From Psychromarinibacter halotolerans (lineage in GTDB: Bacteria > Pseudomonadota > Alphaproteobacteria > Rhodobacterales > Rhodobacteraceae): a stretch of 64,000 nucleotides of DNA. The stretch spans positions 744,001-808,000 of the forward strand of contig NZ_JARGYD010000001.1 of the NCBI RefSeq assembly GCF_029168315.1, read 5' to 3'. Position 1 is the first letter of the stretch; each line of letters opens with the position of its first letter. The position numbers and the translations under genes were made by a program. The notes beneath the pieces were generated by a model. That model was not told where the DNA came from. It saw nothing but the letters and a program-made list of their open reading frames with translations, and searched no databases. Of the stretch, positions 17,466-25,517 are shown piece after piece.

Positions 17466-19142
17466 ATGTCCCAATCCGCCTTCGGCAAGCTCAGCGACCT
17501 GATCGGCTTCCTGTTCCGCGAGGGCCGGTTCCTGAAAAGCCCCATCGTGCTGTACGCGTTTCTTGCCTCGGCCAGCCGGACGCTGATGATCTATGCCGTC
17601 AATCAGGCGGCGGCGCAGGGTGGCCCTGATTTTCCGATGCTGGTTTTGCTGCTGTTCGCGGTGGTCACATCGCTGGTGACGGCGCACTGGGCACGGGTCA
17701 CGGGCATCCGGCTGGTCGAGAACGTGAACCACCTGCTGCGGCACCGGGTATCGGACGCGGTGCTGAATGCGGACGTCAGCTTTTTCCAGTCCCGCGAACC
17801 CGGTCATGTCTACAACGCCCTGACCGGCCACACGCTGATGGTGTCGAACACCATGACGCGGCTGGCCGACATGCTGCAGGCGGTGCTGCTGCTGATCTTC
17901 TGCTTCGGCTACATGGCTCTGGAAAGCTGGCCTGCTGTCGTCGCCAGCATCGTGTCGCTGTCGCTGGGCGTGCTGGCCTTCCTGCTGGCCGAGCGCCCGG
18001 CGCGGTCGCTTCTGAAACGCGCCAACACCTCGCGGGCGGAATTCTACGACGCGATGAACGACCTGCTGCGCGGCTACAAGGAACTGCGCCTGCGGCAGGC
18101 GCGGCGCATCGACTTGGCGACCCGCGTCGATCACGTCGTGGACGAGACCCGCGACCGCACCATCGCGGCAGAGCGGATCTTCAGCTATTCGGGCATCGCG
18201 GCCTCGGCCTCGCTGGCGGTGCTGCTTGTGTCCATCGTGACGCTGCTGCCGCTGGTCACAGATGCCGACAGCGTCGTGACGCTGCAAGTGCTGACCGTAG
18301 TGCTGTTCACCTTCGGCCCCATCGAGGCCGTCGTGTCCGGCCTGCCCGGCTTCGCCCGCGCCTCGGTCGCCTACGAGCAGATGAACGAGGTTCTGGCCGA
18401 ACTGGACGCCAACCCCGAGACCGAGGCCGTCCGCGCCGCGCAGGACAGCCGCCCGACCTTCGACAAGCTGGAACTGAAGGGCATCACCGCCACCCTGCGG
18501 CGCCCGTCCAAGGCGCACGGCACCAAGGCCGAGGACAGCTTCACGCTGGGGCCCATCGACCTTGTGCTGGAACCCGGCCAGTCGGTGTTCATAACCGGCG
18601 GCAACGGCATGGGCAAATCCACGTTCATGCAGATCCTGACCGGCCTGCGCCATCCCGACGGCGGCCAGATCCTGCTGGACGGCAAGCCTGTGACCCGCGA
18701 CACCGTTGGCGATTATCGCGGCCTGTTCACCGCCGTCTTCTCGGAATTCTACCTGTTCCGCCAGCTGTACGGCCTGACCGCCGACGAACGCACCCGCCTG
18801 CAACAGCACATCGACGAGCTGGGCCTGTCGCAAGGCGTCTCGATCGAGGGCGACGCATTCTCGTCCCTGTCGCTGTCCACCGGCCAGATGCGGCGGCTCG
18901 CGTTGTCCATCGCGCTGGCAGAGGAACGCCCGATCATCGTGCTGGACGAGTTCGCCGCCGATCAGGACCCGGTTCGGCGGGCGTTCTTCTACGACGTGCT
19001 GGTGCCCCGGCTGGCCAAGAAGGGCCACCTTGTGATCGCGGTGACCCATGACGAGCACTGTTTCGACAAATGCGACCGCCTGATCCGGATGGAGGACGGC
19101 AACATCGTCCTCGACAAGCTGAACGCACCCGCGCCCGCCTGA
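17466..19142 (+). CDS. Cyclic-peptide-type ABC exporter (YojI/PvdE-like)
   Basis: A 558-residue fused membrane-ATPase half transporter of the cyclic peptide exporter family. Six helices occupy roughly residues 25-320. The ATPase domain has Walker A ITGGNGMGKSTFMQILTGL, the family stretch FTAVFSEFYLFRQLYG, an unusual signature LSTGQMRRLALSIAL and Walker B PIIVLDEFAADQDP followed by the switch histidine in VTHDEH. LSTGQ in place of LSGGQ and DEFAADQDP are typical of this subfamily, which exports microcins or siderophore peptides or acts as an exporter of unknown peptides. No peptide gene is recognised nearby. It converges on the BTAD regulator 10 bases away. Confidence 0.85.
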   Translation: MSQSAFGKLSDLIGFLFREGRFLKSPIVLYAFLASASRTLMIYAVNQAAAQGGPDFPMLVLLLFAVVTSLVTAHWARVTGIRLVENVNHLLRHRVSDAVLNADVSFFQSREPGHVYNALTGHTLMVSNTMTRLADMLQAVLLLIFCFGYMALESWPAVVASIVSLSLGVLAFLLAERPARSLLKRANTSRAEFYDAMNDLLRGYKELRLRQARRIDLATRVDHVVDETRDRTIAAERIFSYSGIAASASLAVLLVSIVTLLPLVTDADSVVTLQVLTVVLFTFGPIEAVVSGLPGFARASVAYEQMNEVLAELDANPETEAVRAAQDSRPTFDKLELKGITATLRRPSKAHGTKAEDSFTLGPIDLVLEPGQSVFITGGNGMGKSTFMQILTGLRHPDGGQILLDGKPVTRDTVGDYRGLFTAVFSEFYLFRQLYGLTADERTRLQQHIDELGLSQGVSIEGDAFSSLSLSTGQMRRLALSIALAEERPIIVLDEFAADQDPVRRAFFYDVLVPRLAKKGHLVIAVTHDEHCFDKCDRLIRMEDGNIVLDKLNAPAPA

Positions 19143-19152
19143 CGACGCCGGT

Positions 19153-21438
19153 TCAGTCCATCGCCAGCCGCTGACGCAGGGCCTGCGCGGCTTTCAGGTC
19201 GGCGGTCGGCGGACCGCCCGGCTCGACGGCGGCAAGGCCCTCTTCCAACCGCCGGATCGCATCCCGGACCCGGCCTTCGCGGCGCAGGTGCCCGGCATAG
19301 CTGACGGCGGTCCGCAGGCGGAACAAGCCGCTGCCCGCACGGCGCGCGGATTCCATCGCCGCGACGAACCCGGCCTCTGCCTGACCTTCGCCGCCGCGCC
19401 CCTGACGCACCAGCGCCAGCGCCTGTAGCCGCAGCAGTTCCGGTTCCACCACCAGCACGCCGGTGGACGCGCCGTGCGACAGCCCCTCGTCCGCCTGTAG
19501 CAGCGCCTCAGACGCATCGCCGACCTCTAGATGCGCCTCGGCCAGCCAGACGTGGAAGAACGGCACCCCCAGCGCCGCGCCGCTGGACCGATAGACGGCG
19601 AGCGCCTCTGACACCTGCCCGGCGCCAGCGGCGTCTCCCAGCCGGTCGCGCGCCCGCCCCAGAAGACCAAGCGCAAAGGCCTGCCAGTCGGGCCAGTCCG
19701 CCGCGGCGTCATGGGCCGCGCGCGCCGCGCTTTCGGCGGCGGCGGCTTCGCCCAGCGTGTCCTGCATCAGCGCCGCGACCGTCAAACAGGCCATCAGCGT
19801 TTCCGGGTGCCCGGCGCCACGGGCCTCGGACACCGCGCGGCGCAACGCCTCGCCCGCACGGCCCGGCGCACCGCGCAGGCACAGCAGCCACGCGTGCAGG
19901 CAGCGCCCGAACAGACCCGGATCGATCCCGAACAGGTCCGGCAGGGTGTACAACGCCTCGGTGTGGGTCAGGACCGCCTCGGCCGCGCCCACGCGCCCCC
20001 GGAACAGCCGGGTGACGCCGGTCATCACCTGCCCGACCTCGCCCGCCTCTGCCCGCAACGCGGCGGTTCGGTCCGCAATGGAAGCGGCAGTGCGCAGATC
20101 GCCACGGCGCATCGCGGCGCGCCAATCCTGCCACTGCGCTTCGGCCGCTGGACCTTGCGGCTCTTCGCGGCGCGTGGGTGTCGCCGCCGGTTCCGGGCGC
20201 GCCGCCGGAACGTCGGGCGGGACCACCCGCAACGTGCCCGCGACTTCGGTCAGGCTGTAATCCTCGGCCAGCACCTCGCGCATGGAAAGGTCGGCGCGCA
20301 GTTCGCCCGGTGCGGCGCGGTGCGCCACCTGTACCGCCGCCTGCAACGAACGCCCCGCCACCCGGCCCGACCCGGCGTCCAGCGCCACCAGCCCCGACGA
20401 CAGCCCGCCCGCCGGGCGCAGCATCCCGCCCTCGATCGGCAAGGGTTCGTCGGTCAGCATCAGCCCCGCAAGCGCCGCGCGGATCTCGGCCTCGGGGCCG
20501 CCGGTGAACAGCGCCACGATCCGGTCGCCGACGCCGGGCATCAGGCGGCCTTCCAACCCGGTCACGGTCCGCTGAGCCAACGCTGCGAACTGCGCCTGCA
20601 CACCGGCCAGCATCTCGGGATCGGTAGTGGCGTCCAGTCCGGCGATCTCTGGCAGATGCACCACCAGCACCGCCGCGCCGTCGCGGGCCGAAGGCGTGCG
20701 CACCGGCTCTGGCAAGGGGTCGGACGCGCGGATACGGGCGGCCAGCGCCTCTGTCTCGGCGGCGGGTACGGCGCCGGTTTCACGGTTCAGGACCGCGCGG
20801 CAGGTTTCGAACTGGCGCAGCGCGTCCGAACGGCGCCCAAGGGCGGCGTAGGCGCGGATCAGACTTCGATGCGCCGCCTCGCGCACCGGGTCGATGATCA
20901 GCAGCTGTTCGGCCGCCAGCGCGATCCGCCCCGCGTCGCCCGCTTCTTCGCTGGCGCGCAGCTGTTCCTGCAGCGCGGTCAGGGCCAGCGTCCGCAGTCG
21001 GGTGCGTTCCGCTTCCAGCCAGTCCATGAATGCCTCGGACCGCAGCGAAAACCCCTGCATGAACAGCCCGCCGCAGATTGCCGCCGCCTGCCGCAGATCG
21101 CCCAGACTGCCCGCCGCGCTGCGCCGTTCCAATTCGGTCACGTCGGCCAGCGGCGCGGCGCCGGTCCAGCGAATGCGGTCCTTCCCGGCCTCAATCGGGT
21201 CCAGCCCGGCAAGCCGCAATGCCTTGCGCAAGACGGCCAGTTCCTGCCGCAAGCTGGCGCGGGCCTGTTCGGCGGCGCTGTCGGGCCACAGAACCTCGGC
21301 CACGACGGTTCGCAGCAACGATCGACCAGAGGACAGGACAAGGAAGGCCAACAGGGCTTGGCTGCGGCGGGACGGGATCCGGACCTCGGACCCGTCGGGC
21401 GCGGTCAGGCGCACGTCTCCCAACAACCTGATCTGCAA
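19153..21438 (-). CDS. BTAD-domain transcriptional regulator with cyclase-like and TPR regions
   Basis: A 761-residue regulator. Residues 1-90 form an OmpR/SARP-type winged helix (MQIRLLGDVRLTAPDGSEVR, SRRSQALLAFLVLS). Residues 95-240 form the bacterial transcriptional activation domain with AHRSLIRAYAALGRRSDALRQ. A middle region (VLVVHLPEIA, MPGVGDRIVALF, GGLSSGLVALD) looks like a class III nucleotide cyclase fold without obvious catalytic residues. About 430-761 is TPR-like helical repeats. This order is common in proteobacterial SARP-like one-component regulators. Targets are unknown; the convergent peptide-type exporter is a candidate. Confidence 0.85.
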   Translation of the reverse strand: MQIRLLGDVRLTAPDGSEVRIPSRRSQALLAFLVLSSGRSLLRTVVAEVLWPDSAAEQARASLRQELAVLRKALRLAGLDPIEAGKDRIRWTGAAPLADVTELERRSAAGSLGDLRQAAAICGGLFMQGFSLRSEAFMDWLEAERTRLRTLALTALQEQLRASEEAGDAGRIALAAEQLLIIDPVREAAHRSLIRAYAALGRRSDALRQFETCRAVLNRETGAVPAAETEALAARIRASDPLPEPVRTPSARDGAAVLVVHLPEIAGLDATTDPEMLAGVQAQFAALAQRTVTGLEGRLMPGVGDRIVALFTGGPEAEIRAALAGLMLTDEPLPIEGGMLRPAGGLSSGLVALDAGSGRVAGRSLQAAVQVAHRAAPGELRADLSMREVLAEDYSLTEVAGTLRVVPPDVPAARPEPAATPTRREEPQGPAAEAQWQDWRAAMRRGDLRTAASIADRTAALRAEAGEVGQVMTGVTRLFRGRVGAAEAVLTHTEALYTLPDLFGIDPGLFGRCLHAWLLCLRGAPGRAGEALRRAVSEARGAGHPETLMACLTVAALMQDTLGEAAAAESAARAAHDAAADWPDWQAFALGLLGRARDRLGDAAGAGQVSEALAVYRSSGAALGVPFFHVWLAEAHLEVGDASEALLQADEGLSHGASTGVLVVEPELLRLQALALVRQGRGGEGQAEAGFVAAMESARRAGSGLFRLRTAVSYAGHLRREGRVRDAIRRLEEGLAAVEPGGPPTADLKAAQALRQRLAMD

Positions 21439-21566
21439 GCCCTGTCCGCCTCCGCCGTTCTGCGCGCCGCGCCACGGTCGATGGCGCGACCTGGCTTGCG
21501 ACAGAGTATGACCCCGGCGGCGCGGGGCTCAAAGAAAAAATTTTGCGGTGGTTTTGCGGTTTGCCG

Positions 21567-22301
21567 TCAGCTGGCGCGCTGGGTCATCAGCGACCGTACA
21601 GGTTGTCTGATCAGCATGAGCAGCGCCGCGAACAGCAGGTGCGCCCCGGCGAAGACAATTGCATAAAGCCAAAGCGCATCGGCGCTGATTTCGGCCAGCA
21701 GGACGCGGCCGAACAGCACGTTGGTCGCCCCATGCGCCAGCGCCACGACGAAGATGTTCATCCCCGCCACCCGCAGCGCCATGAACGCCGTCGCGGTGCC
21801 CGCAGCGATGACCGCGGTGGGCATCCCGTGCGGAAGATTGAACAAAGTCACGGCGATGGCCGAAGCAGCGAAGGCCAGCGTCAGGTTGTGGTGGAACACC
21901 TTCAGAACGGCTTCACGAAAGAACAGATCCTGCGGCAAGGCGAAGATCAGCACCTGAATGGCAAGCGCTGAGGCCAGCTTGGGCATGGCAGGCACGACCA
22001 CGACGTAAGACGTGAAGATCGACGCGCAAGCTGCTGAAATCCCCCACAGGAACGGCACGAAGAACGCCAAGGCGATGGTTCGTTGCCAAGACCAGCCAAG
22101 GTTATCCTCAGTGTAAAGCGCACGTCCCGGACTACGAATCAGGTGGATCGCATCGCGCCGCAGAATGGCCAGCGCAAAGAGACACATCGCTGCCGCCAGC
22201 ACCGCGACCGACGCGAGGGGGCTCATGCCGAAGTCGCCGCGGCGGAGCACTTCGCCCAGCCCTGCGACGAAAAACAAGCATATAGCGAATGTTAGAGGCA
22301 T
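21567..22301 (-). CDS. CPBP/Abi-like intramembrane protease-family protein with altered motif 1
   Basis: A 244-residue protein with about seven hydrophobic helices. The CPBP pattern is visible in its second half: LPQDLFFREAVLKVFHHNL, then TLFNLPHGMP, then VVALAHGATNVLFGRVLL (motif HxxxN). The usual Glu-Glu pair of motif 1 is replaced by Gln-Asp, with the downstream FREA kept, so protease activity is uncertain. CPBP proteins include prenyl-protein endopeptidases and bacteriocin-immunity proteins. The intergenic region on its upstream side is AT-richer. Isolated gene. Confidence 0.7.
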   Translation of the reverse strand: MPLTFAICLFFVAGLGEVLRRGDFGMSPLASVAVLAAAMCLFALAILRRDAIHLIRSPGRALYTEDNLGWSWQRTIALAFFVPFLWGISAACASIFTSYVVVVPAMPKLASALAIQVLIFALPQDLFFREAVLKVFHHNLTLAFAASAIAVTLFNLPHGMPTAVIAAGTATAFMALRVAGMNIFVVALAHGATNVLFGRVLLAEISADALWLYAIVFAGAHLLFAALLMLIRQPVRSLMTQRAS

Positions 22302-22835
22302 GAGTGTCCCGGGAGTGTCCTAATTGCCATACCAGACTGAAATCGTTTTGAGGTCAAGCCGTTTTGAGTTGTAGCCCGCTGAAACGCTACGGAAAGAGCC
22401 ATATGGATTGGCCACGCCGGGTAAACAAATTCGAACCTATCCACAGGATTGCGCGAAAAGGTTAATTTGCAACCTTTGCGAGCAATTCGCCGACCCCGAA
22501 GCGAATCGTTTCCAGCGCAGAACCGATACGACCGCGTCGAAACCGCATGCGAATGCCCTTTAACCCCGGGGTATTAACCGTCCCGAACGGCAATTCCACC
22601 ATACTTGGCTGCCTCTTCGCCCGCCTCGACCGCCGACGCTCCCTGCCCGGCAAACTGCGGGATTCGACGCGTATTGAAACGTCTGAGGACACAATCGCCA
22701 TAGTCTCGCCCCATTTCCGCCCCCGCGCCGCCCAATACCGGTGCTGCATTGGGAAAAAAGCCCCCTGTGGGCCTAAGCTTTTCCGCAGGGAGCAACGCGG
22801 TCGGATCCACCGCCGCGGAGTGAGGAGAGCGAACC
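22302..22835. other. 534-base intergenic region
   Basis: No convincing gene. It holds a short direct repeat of CGTTTTGAG (near 22346 and 22360) upstream of the CPBP-like gene. A minus-strand frame of about 79 codons (22462-22701, start MAIVSSDVSI) has weak translation signals and was not accepted. A GC stem near 22755-22790 (CCCCCTGTGGGCC...) precedes the next small gene. Confidence 0.4.
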
Positions 22836-22994
22836 ATGTCCACCAAGCAAAGCCCTGCGCCGGATCAAGGTCCGGAGACCCGTAGCGAACAGACCCCGCA
22901 TACACAGCCGCAGCCGAACCCGGACAAGCGCCTGTTCCGCCCGGTCGAAAACGCGGAAGACACCGTGCGTTACAACGACTGGGCCAGCATTTAA
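22836..22994 (+). CDS. 52-residue hydrophilic conserved-looking small protein
   Basis: A short gene with a GAGGAG ribosome site about 8 bases before the ATG. Its first half is disordered (Pro/Gln/Glu/Thr-rich). Its C-terminus, KRLFRPVENAEDTVRYNDW, is charged and more complex and looks like the conserved functional part. No signal peptide or helix for the membrane. I do not recognise the family; it may be a small binding or regulatory protein. Confidence 0.6.
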   Translation: MSTKQSPAPDQGPETRSEQTPHTQPQPNPDKRLFRPVENAEDTVRYNDWASI

Positions 22995-23073
22995 GCTGAC
23001 ACACCGGTCAATCACGCCAAGGCTGCCGCGAACACCGCTGGGCGAAACCGGCGGTCCGCTTTATACTGGGACC

Positions 23074-23397
23074 ATGTCCGACCCTGTCTCAAGCATCCGC
23101 AACCTTGGCCCCGCCTCTGACCGCGCCTTCGCGCGCGCCGGAATGGCGACCGCAGAGGATGTGCGCGCACTAGGGCCCGACGAAGCCTATCGCCGGCTTC
23201 TCGCCAACGGCACGAAACCGCATTTCATCGGCTACTACGCGCTGGTGATGGGCCTGCAAGGGCGGCCTTGGAACGATTGCACCGGCGCAGAGAAAGACGC
23301 CCTGCGCGTCCGCTTCGATGCCCTGAAGGCCAACGTCGCCACCGACCACAGCGCGGCGCTTGCCGCTGCCCTGGACGAGGTCGGCGTGCGCATCTGA
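23074..23397 (+). CDS. TfoX C-terminal-domain protein
   Basis: A 107-residue protein consisting of the TfoX/Sxy C-terminal helical domain: SIRNLGPASDRAFARAGMAT, EDVRALGPDEAYRRLL and the conserved FIGYYALVMGLQGRPWND. Full-length TfoX regulates competence in gammaproteobacteria; the isolated domain has a helix-hairpin-helix-like fold and unknown role in alphaproteobacteria. It lies 37 bases before the DUF4112 gene. Confidence 0.85.
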   Translation: MSDPVSSIRNLGPASDRAFARAGMATAEDVRALGPDEAYRRLLANGTKPHFIGYYALVMGLQGRPWNDCTGAEKDALRVRFDALKANVATDHSAALAAALDEVGVRI

Positions 23398-23433
23398 CCG
23401 GAACCGATGCGGCTTCCGCCGCGTTACAGGCTT

Positions 23434-23823
23434 ATGAGCACGCAAACCACGAATATGCCCCCTCCCGTAACGCCCGACACAACCGGGCGCGACCTGACCC
23501 GTGAATTGGATCAGCTTGAAGCCATCGCCAACCGGATGGACACGATGTTCCGGCTTCCGATCGTCGGCGTCCGCGTCGGTCTGGATTCGATCCTCGGCCT
23601 GATCCCCGGCATCGGCGATACCGTCGCCTTGGCCCCGGCAGGCTACATCGCGTACCGCGCCCAGCAGATGGGTGTCCCGAACCACGTGCTGGCCCGGATG
23701 GGCGTGAACATCGGCGTCGACTGGCTGGTCGGTCTGGTCCCGCTTGTGGGCGACCTGTTCGACGTTGCCTTCAAGGCGAACCGCAAGAACGTCGCGCTGC
23801 TACGGCGTCACTTCAACGCGTGA
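23434..23823 (+). CDS. DUF4112 membrane-associated protein
   Basis: A 129-residue protein of the DUF4112 family. The conserved core is visible: LDSILGLIPGIGDTVALAPA and IGVDWLVGLVPLVGDLFDVA, two Gly/Pro-rich amphipathic hydrophobic segments, followed by the basic FKANRKNVALLRRH. Function unknown. The ATG at 23434 (MSTQ) is preferred; an in-frame ATG at 23407 would add nine residues directly after the TfoX-like gene. Confidence 0.85.
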   Translation: MSTQTTNMPPPVTPDTTGRDLTRELDQLEAIANRMDTMFRLPIVGVRVGLDSILGLIPGIGDTVALAPAGYIAYRAQQMGVPNHVLARMGVNIGVDWLVGLVPLVGDLFDVAFKANRKNVALLRRHFNA

Positions 23824-23874
23824 CTTGATCCGGTGGGGCATCCTGCGATGGTGCGCCTGACAAGGAGGCCCACC

Positions 23875-24330
23875 ATGCCAGAGATCACCCTGCCCGCCAC
23901 CGGTCGCTGCCAATGCGGCGCGCTGACCTTCGAGATCACCGCGCCGCCCTTCGCCACGTCCGCCTGCCACTGCCGCGATTGCCAGCGCATGACCGGAAGC
24001 GCATTCTCGCTTACGGTCATGACCCCGGCCGAGGGGTTTCGCGTGACCGGCGGCGAGGCGGTGCGCGGCGGGCTTGGCACCGGCCATCGCCACATGCATT
24101 GCGCGAAGTGCCTGTCGTGGGTTTTCACCCAGCCGCAGGGCGTCGATTTCCTTGTGAACGTGCGCACTCCGATGCTGGACGCCCCGCCCACCGAGGTTCC
24201 GTTCATGGAAACGAAGCTGTCCGACGCGATGCCGTTCGCCCGGCTCGGCGCCCCGCACGGGTTCGACGATTTCCCGACCGGCGACGACATCCCCGGGCTG
24301 ATCGAAGACTACGCAAAGACGCGCAACTAA
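23875..24330 (+). CDS. GFA-family (glutathione-dependent formaldehyde-activating-like) zinc protein
   Basis: A 151-residue GFA/CENP-V-type protein with the expected zinc-cysteine pattern: Cys12-x-Cys14 (GRCQCGAL), Cys31-x-Cys33 and Cys36 (ACHCRDCQ), and Cys76/Cys79 (MHCAKCLSW). Family members bind glutathione-linked substrates, but most, including this one, have no proven reaction. AAGGAGG is 7 bases before the ATG at 23875. Appears monocistronic and convergent with ndk. Confidence 0.9.
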   Translation: MPEITLPATGRCQCGALTFEITAPPFATSACHCRDCQRMTGSAFSLTVMTPAEGFRVTGGEAVRGGLGTGHRHMHCAKCLSWVFTQPQGVDFLVNVRTPMLDAPPTEVPFMETKLSDAMPFARLGAPHGFDDFPTGDDIPGLIEDYAKTRN

Positions 24331-24360
24331 GCGGTCCGGCACCCGCCGCCCTACCTCACA

Positions 24361-24392
24361 AACAAAAGGGCCGCCCCATCGGGACGGCCCTT
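24361..24392 (-). terminator. ndk terminator
   Basis: Read on the minus strand: an AAGGGCCG/CGGCCCTT stem followed by TTGTT, 25 bases after the ndk stop. It may also stop plus-strand transcripts from the GFA gene, since the stem is symmetrical and followed by TT on that side. Confidence 0.75.
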
Positions 24393-24416
24393 CGATCCGC
24401 GTGTTGCGGAAAAGTC

Positions 24417-24839
24417 TTACCCGACGATTTCGAGACCGGCGAAGAAGAATGCGATCTCTTCCGCAGCGGTTTCGGGGGCGTCCGAACCGTGGACCGAGTT
24501 TTCGCCGACCGACTCGGCGAACTCGGCGCGGATGGTGCCAGCCTCGGCGTCGGCCGGGTTGGTCGCACCCATGACTTCACGATTCTTCGCGATGGCGCCT
24601 TCGCCTTCCAGAACTTGCACGACGACCGGAGCGGACGCCATGAACTCGCACAGTTCGTCGTAGAACGGACGCTCGGCGTGGACGGCATAGAACTTGCCGG
24701 CCTGCTCTTTCGTCAGGTGCATCCGCTTCTGCGCGACGATGCGCAGGCCCGCTTCCTCGAACTTGGCATTGATCTTGCCGGTCAGGTTGCGGTTGGTGGC
24801 GTCGGGCTTGATGATCGACAGCGTACGCTCGATGGCCAT
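24417..24839 (-). CDS. ndk: Nucleoside diphosphate kinase
   Basis: Balances NTP pools by transferring the gamma phosphate through a phosphohistidine. It is 140 residues, the family norm. Seen: Lys11 in [10 protein letters not shown], the Kpn-loop region, and the active-site His117 in ENSVHGSD, followed by AAEEIAFFF. The ATG at 24839 is preceded by AAGGAG. Monocistronic with its own terminator. Confidence 0.97.
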   Translation of the reverse strand: MAIERTLSIIKPDATNRNLTGKINAKFEEAGLRIVAQKRMHLTKEQAGKFYAVHAERPFYDELCEFMASAPVVVQVLEGEGAIAKNREVMGATNPADAEAGTIRAEFAESVGENSVHGSDAPETAAEEIAFFFAGLEIVG

Positions 24840-25021
24840 TTGGTGTCTCCTTGCTAAAGAACCGGACAACGGCTGCCCGGCCCTGAAAACTTCATTGCGG
24901 GCCGGTTAGCACGGAGATTCGTCTTTGCAAAGCCCCGCCGCCCGTTCTGGATGCGGCGTCCATTGCATGTCCGCGTGGCAGTTTCATGACGGAACGGCAG
25001 GGTCCAGACGCCCGGCGCCCG

Positions 25022-25435
25022 TCAGTACAGCACCTGTTCGTCCTGCCGCAGGGTGAAGCCGAGGTTCTCGGCGTTCAGGCAGGTCATGCCGCCCTCTTCC
25101 GAGAAACAGGCCACCCCGCCCCGCGAATGGCTATAGCCCGGCTCCATCACCTGGATAGACTCGTCGATGACGCTGTCGTCGGCGCACAGCACCTTGCCGC
25201 TGCCGGTGATCCCCACCTCGAACGCATAGCCCCAGCCCTCGCCGCAGTCTTCGGGCGGGTCCGCAAAGGTCAGCGTGCCGCCGTACAGGTCGCACCGGAC
25301 GTGGTTGCGCTCGCCCGTGACGATAACACAGAACACCTCGCCCTCGCCGGACTGGAACGGCAGGTCCGGCAACGGATCCTCCTGCGCGGCAAGCGGTGTC
25401 GCTGCAACAAGCAGAACGGCGGAAAACAGGCGCAT
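25022..25435 (-). CDS. Secreted DUF6636-like cysteine-rich protein
   Basis: A 137-residue protein with a signal peptide (MRLFSAVLLVAATPLAAQ). The mature part follows a pattern I associate with DUF6636: F-SGEGEVFC, VRCDLYGG, a DC-E-GWGYAF segment, GKVLCADD, then GGVACFSEEGGMTCLNAENL and GFTL. Six cysteines suggest three disulfides in the periplasm. GGAGG precedes the ATG at 25435. Function unknown. Divergent from the ABC-F gene with 82 bases between. Confidence 0.75.
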   Translation of the reverse strand: MRLFSAVLLVAATPLAAQEDPLPDLPFQSGEGEVFCVIVTGERNHVRCDLYGGTLTFADPPEDCGEGWGYAFEVGITGSGKVLCADDSVIDESIQVMEPGYSHSRGGVACFSEEGGMTCLNAENLGFTLRQDEQVLY

Positions 25436-25517
25436 GGGGGACCTCCGGGCTTGCCCGAACCCTAAGGCGCGCTGCGCGCCATTGACAAGCGCCGCGCCGC
25501 GCCGCATCCCCCGCCCC

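Noticed and set aside
15996..19058. Very long open frame antisense to the SbcC-like and ABC exporter genes (about 1020 codons)
   Set aside because: It mirrors codon positions of two clear genes on the other strand; a typical antisense artefact of high GC3.
22462..22701. Minus-strand frame of about 79 codons (MAIVSSDVSI...)
   Set aside because: Weak ribosome site and arginine-rich low-complexity middle; nothing recognisable. Left as intergenic.
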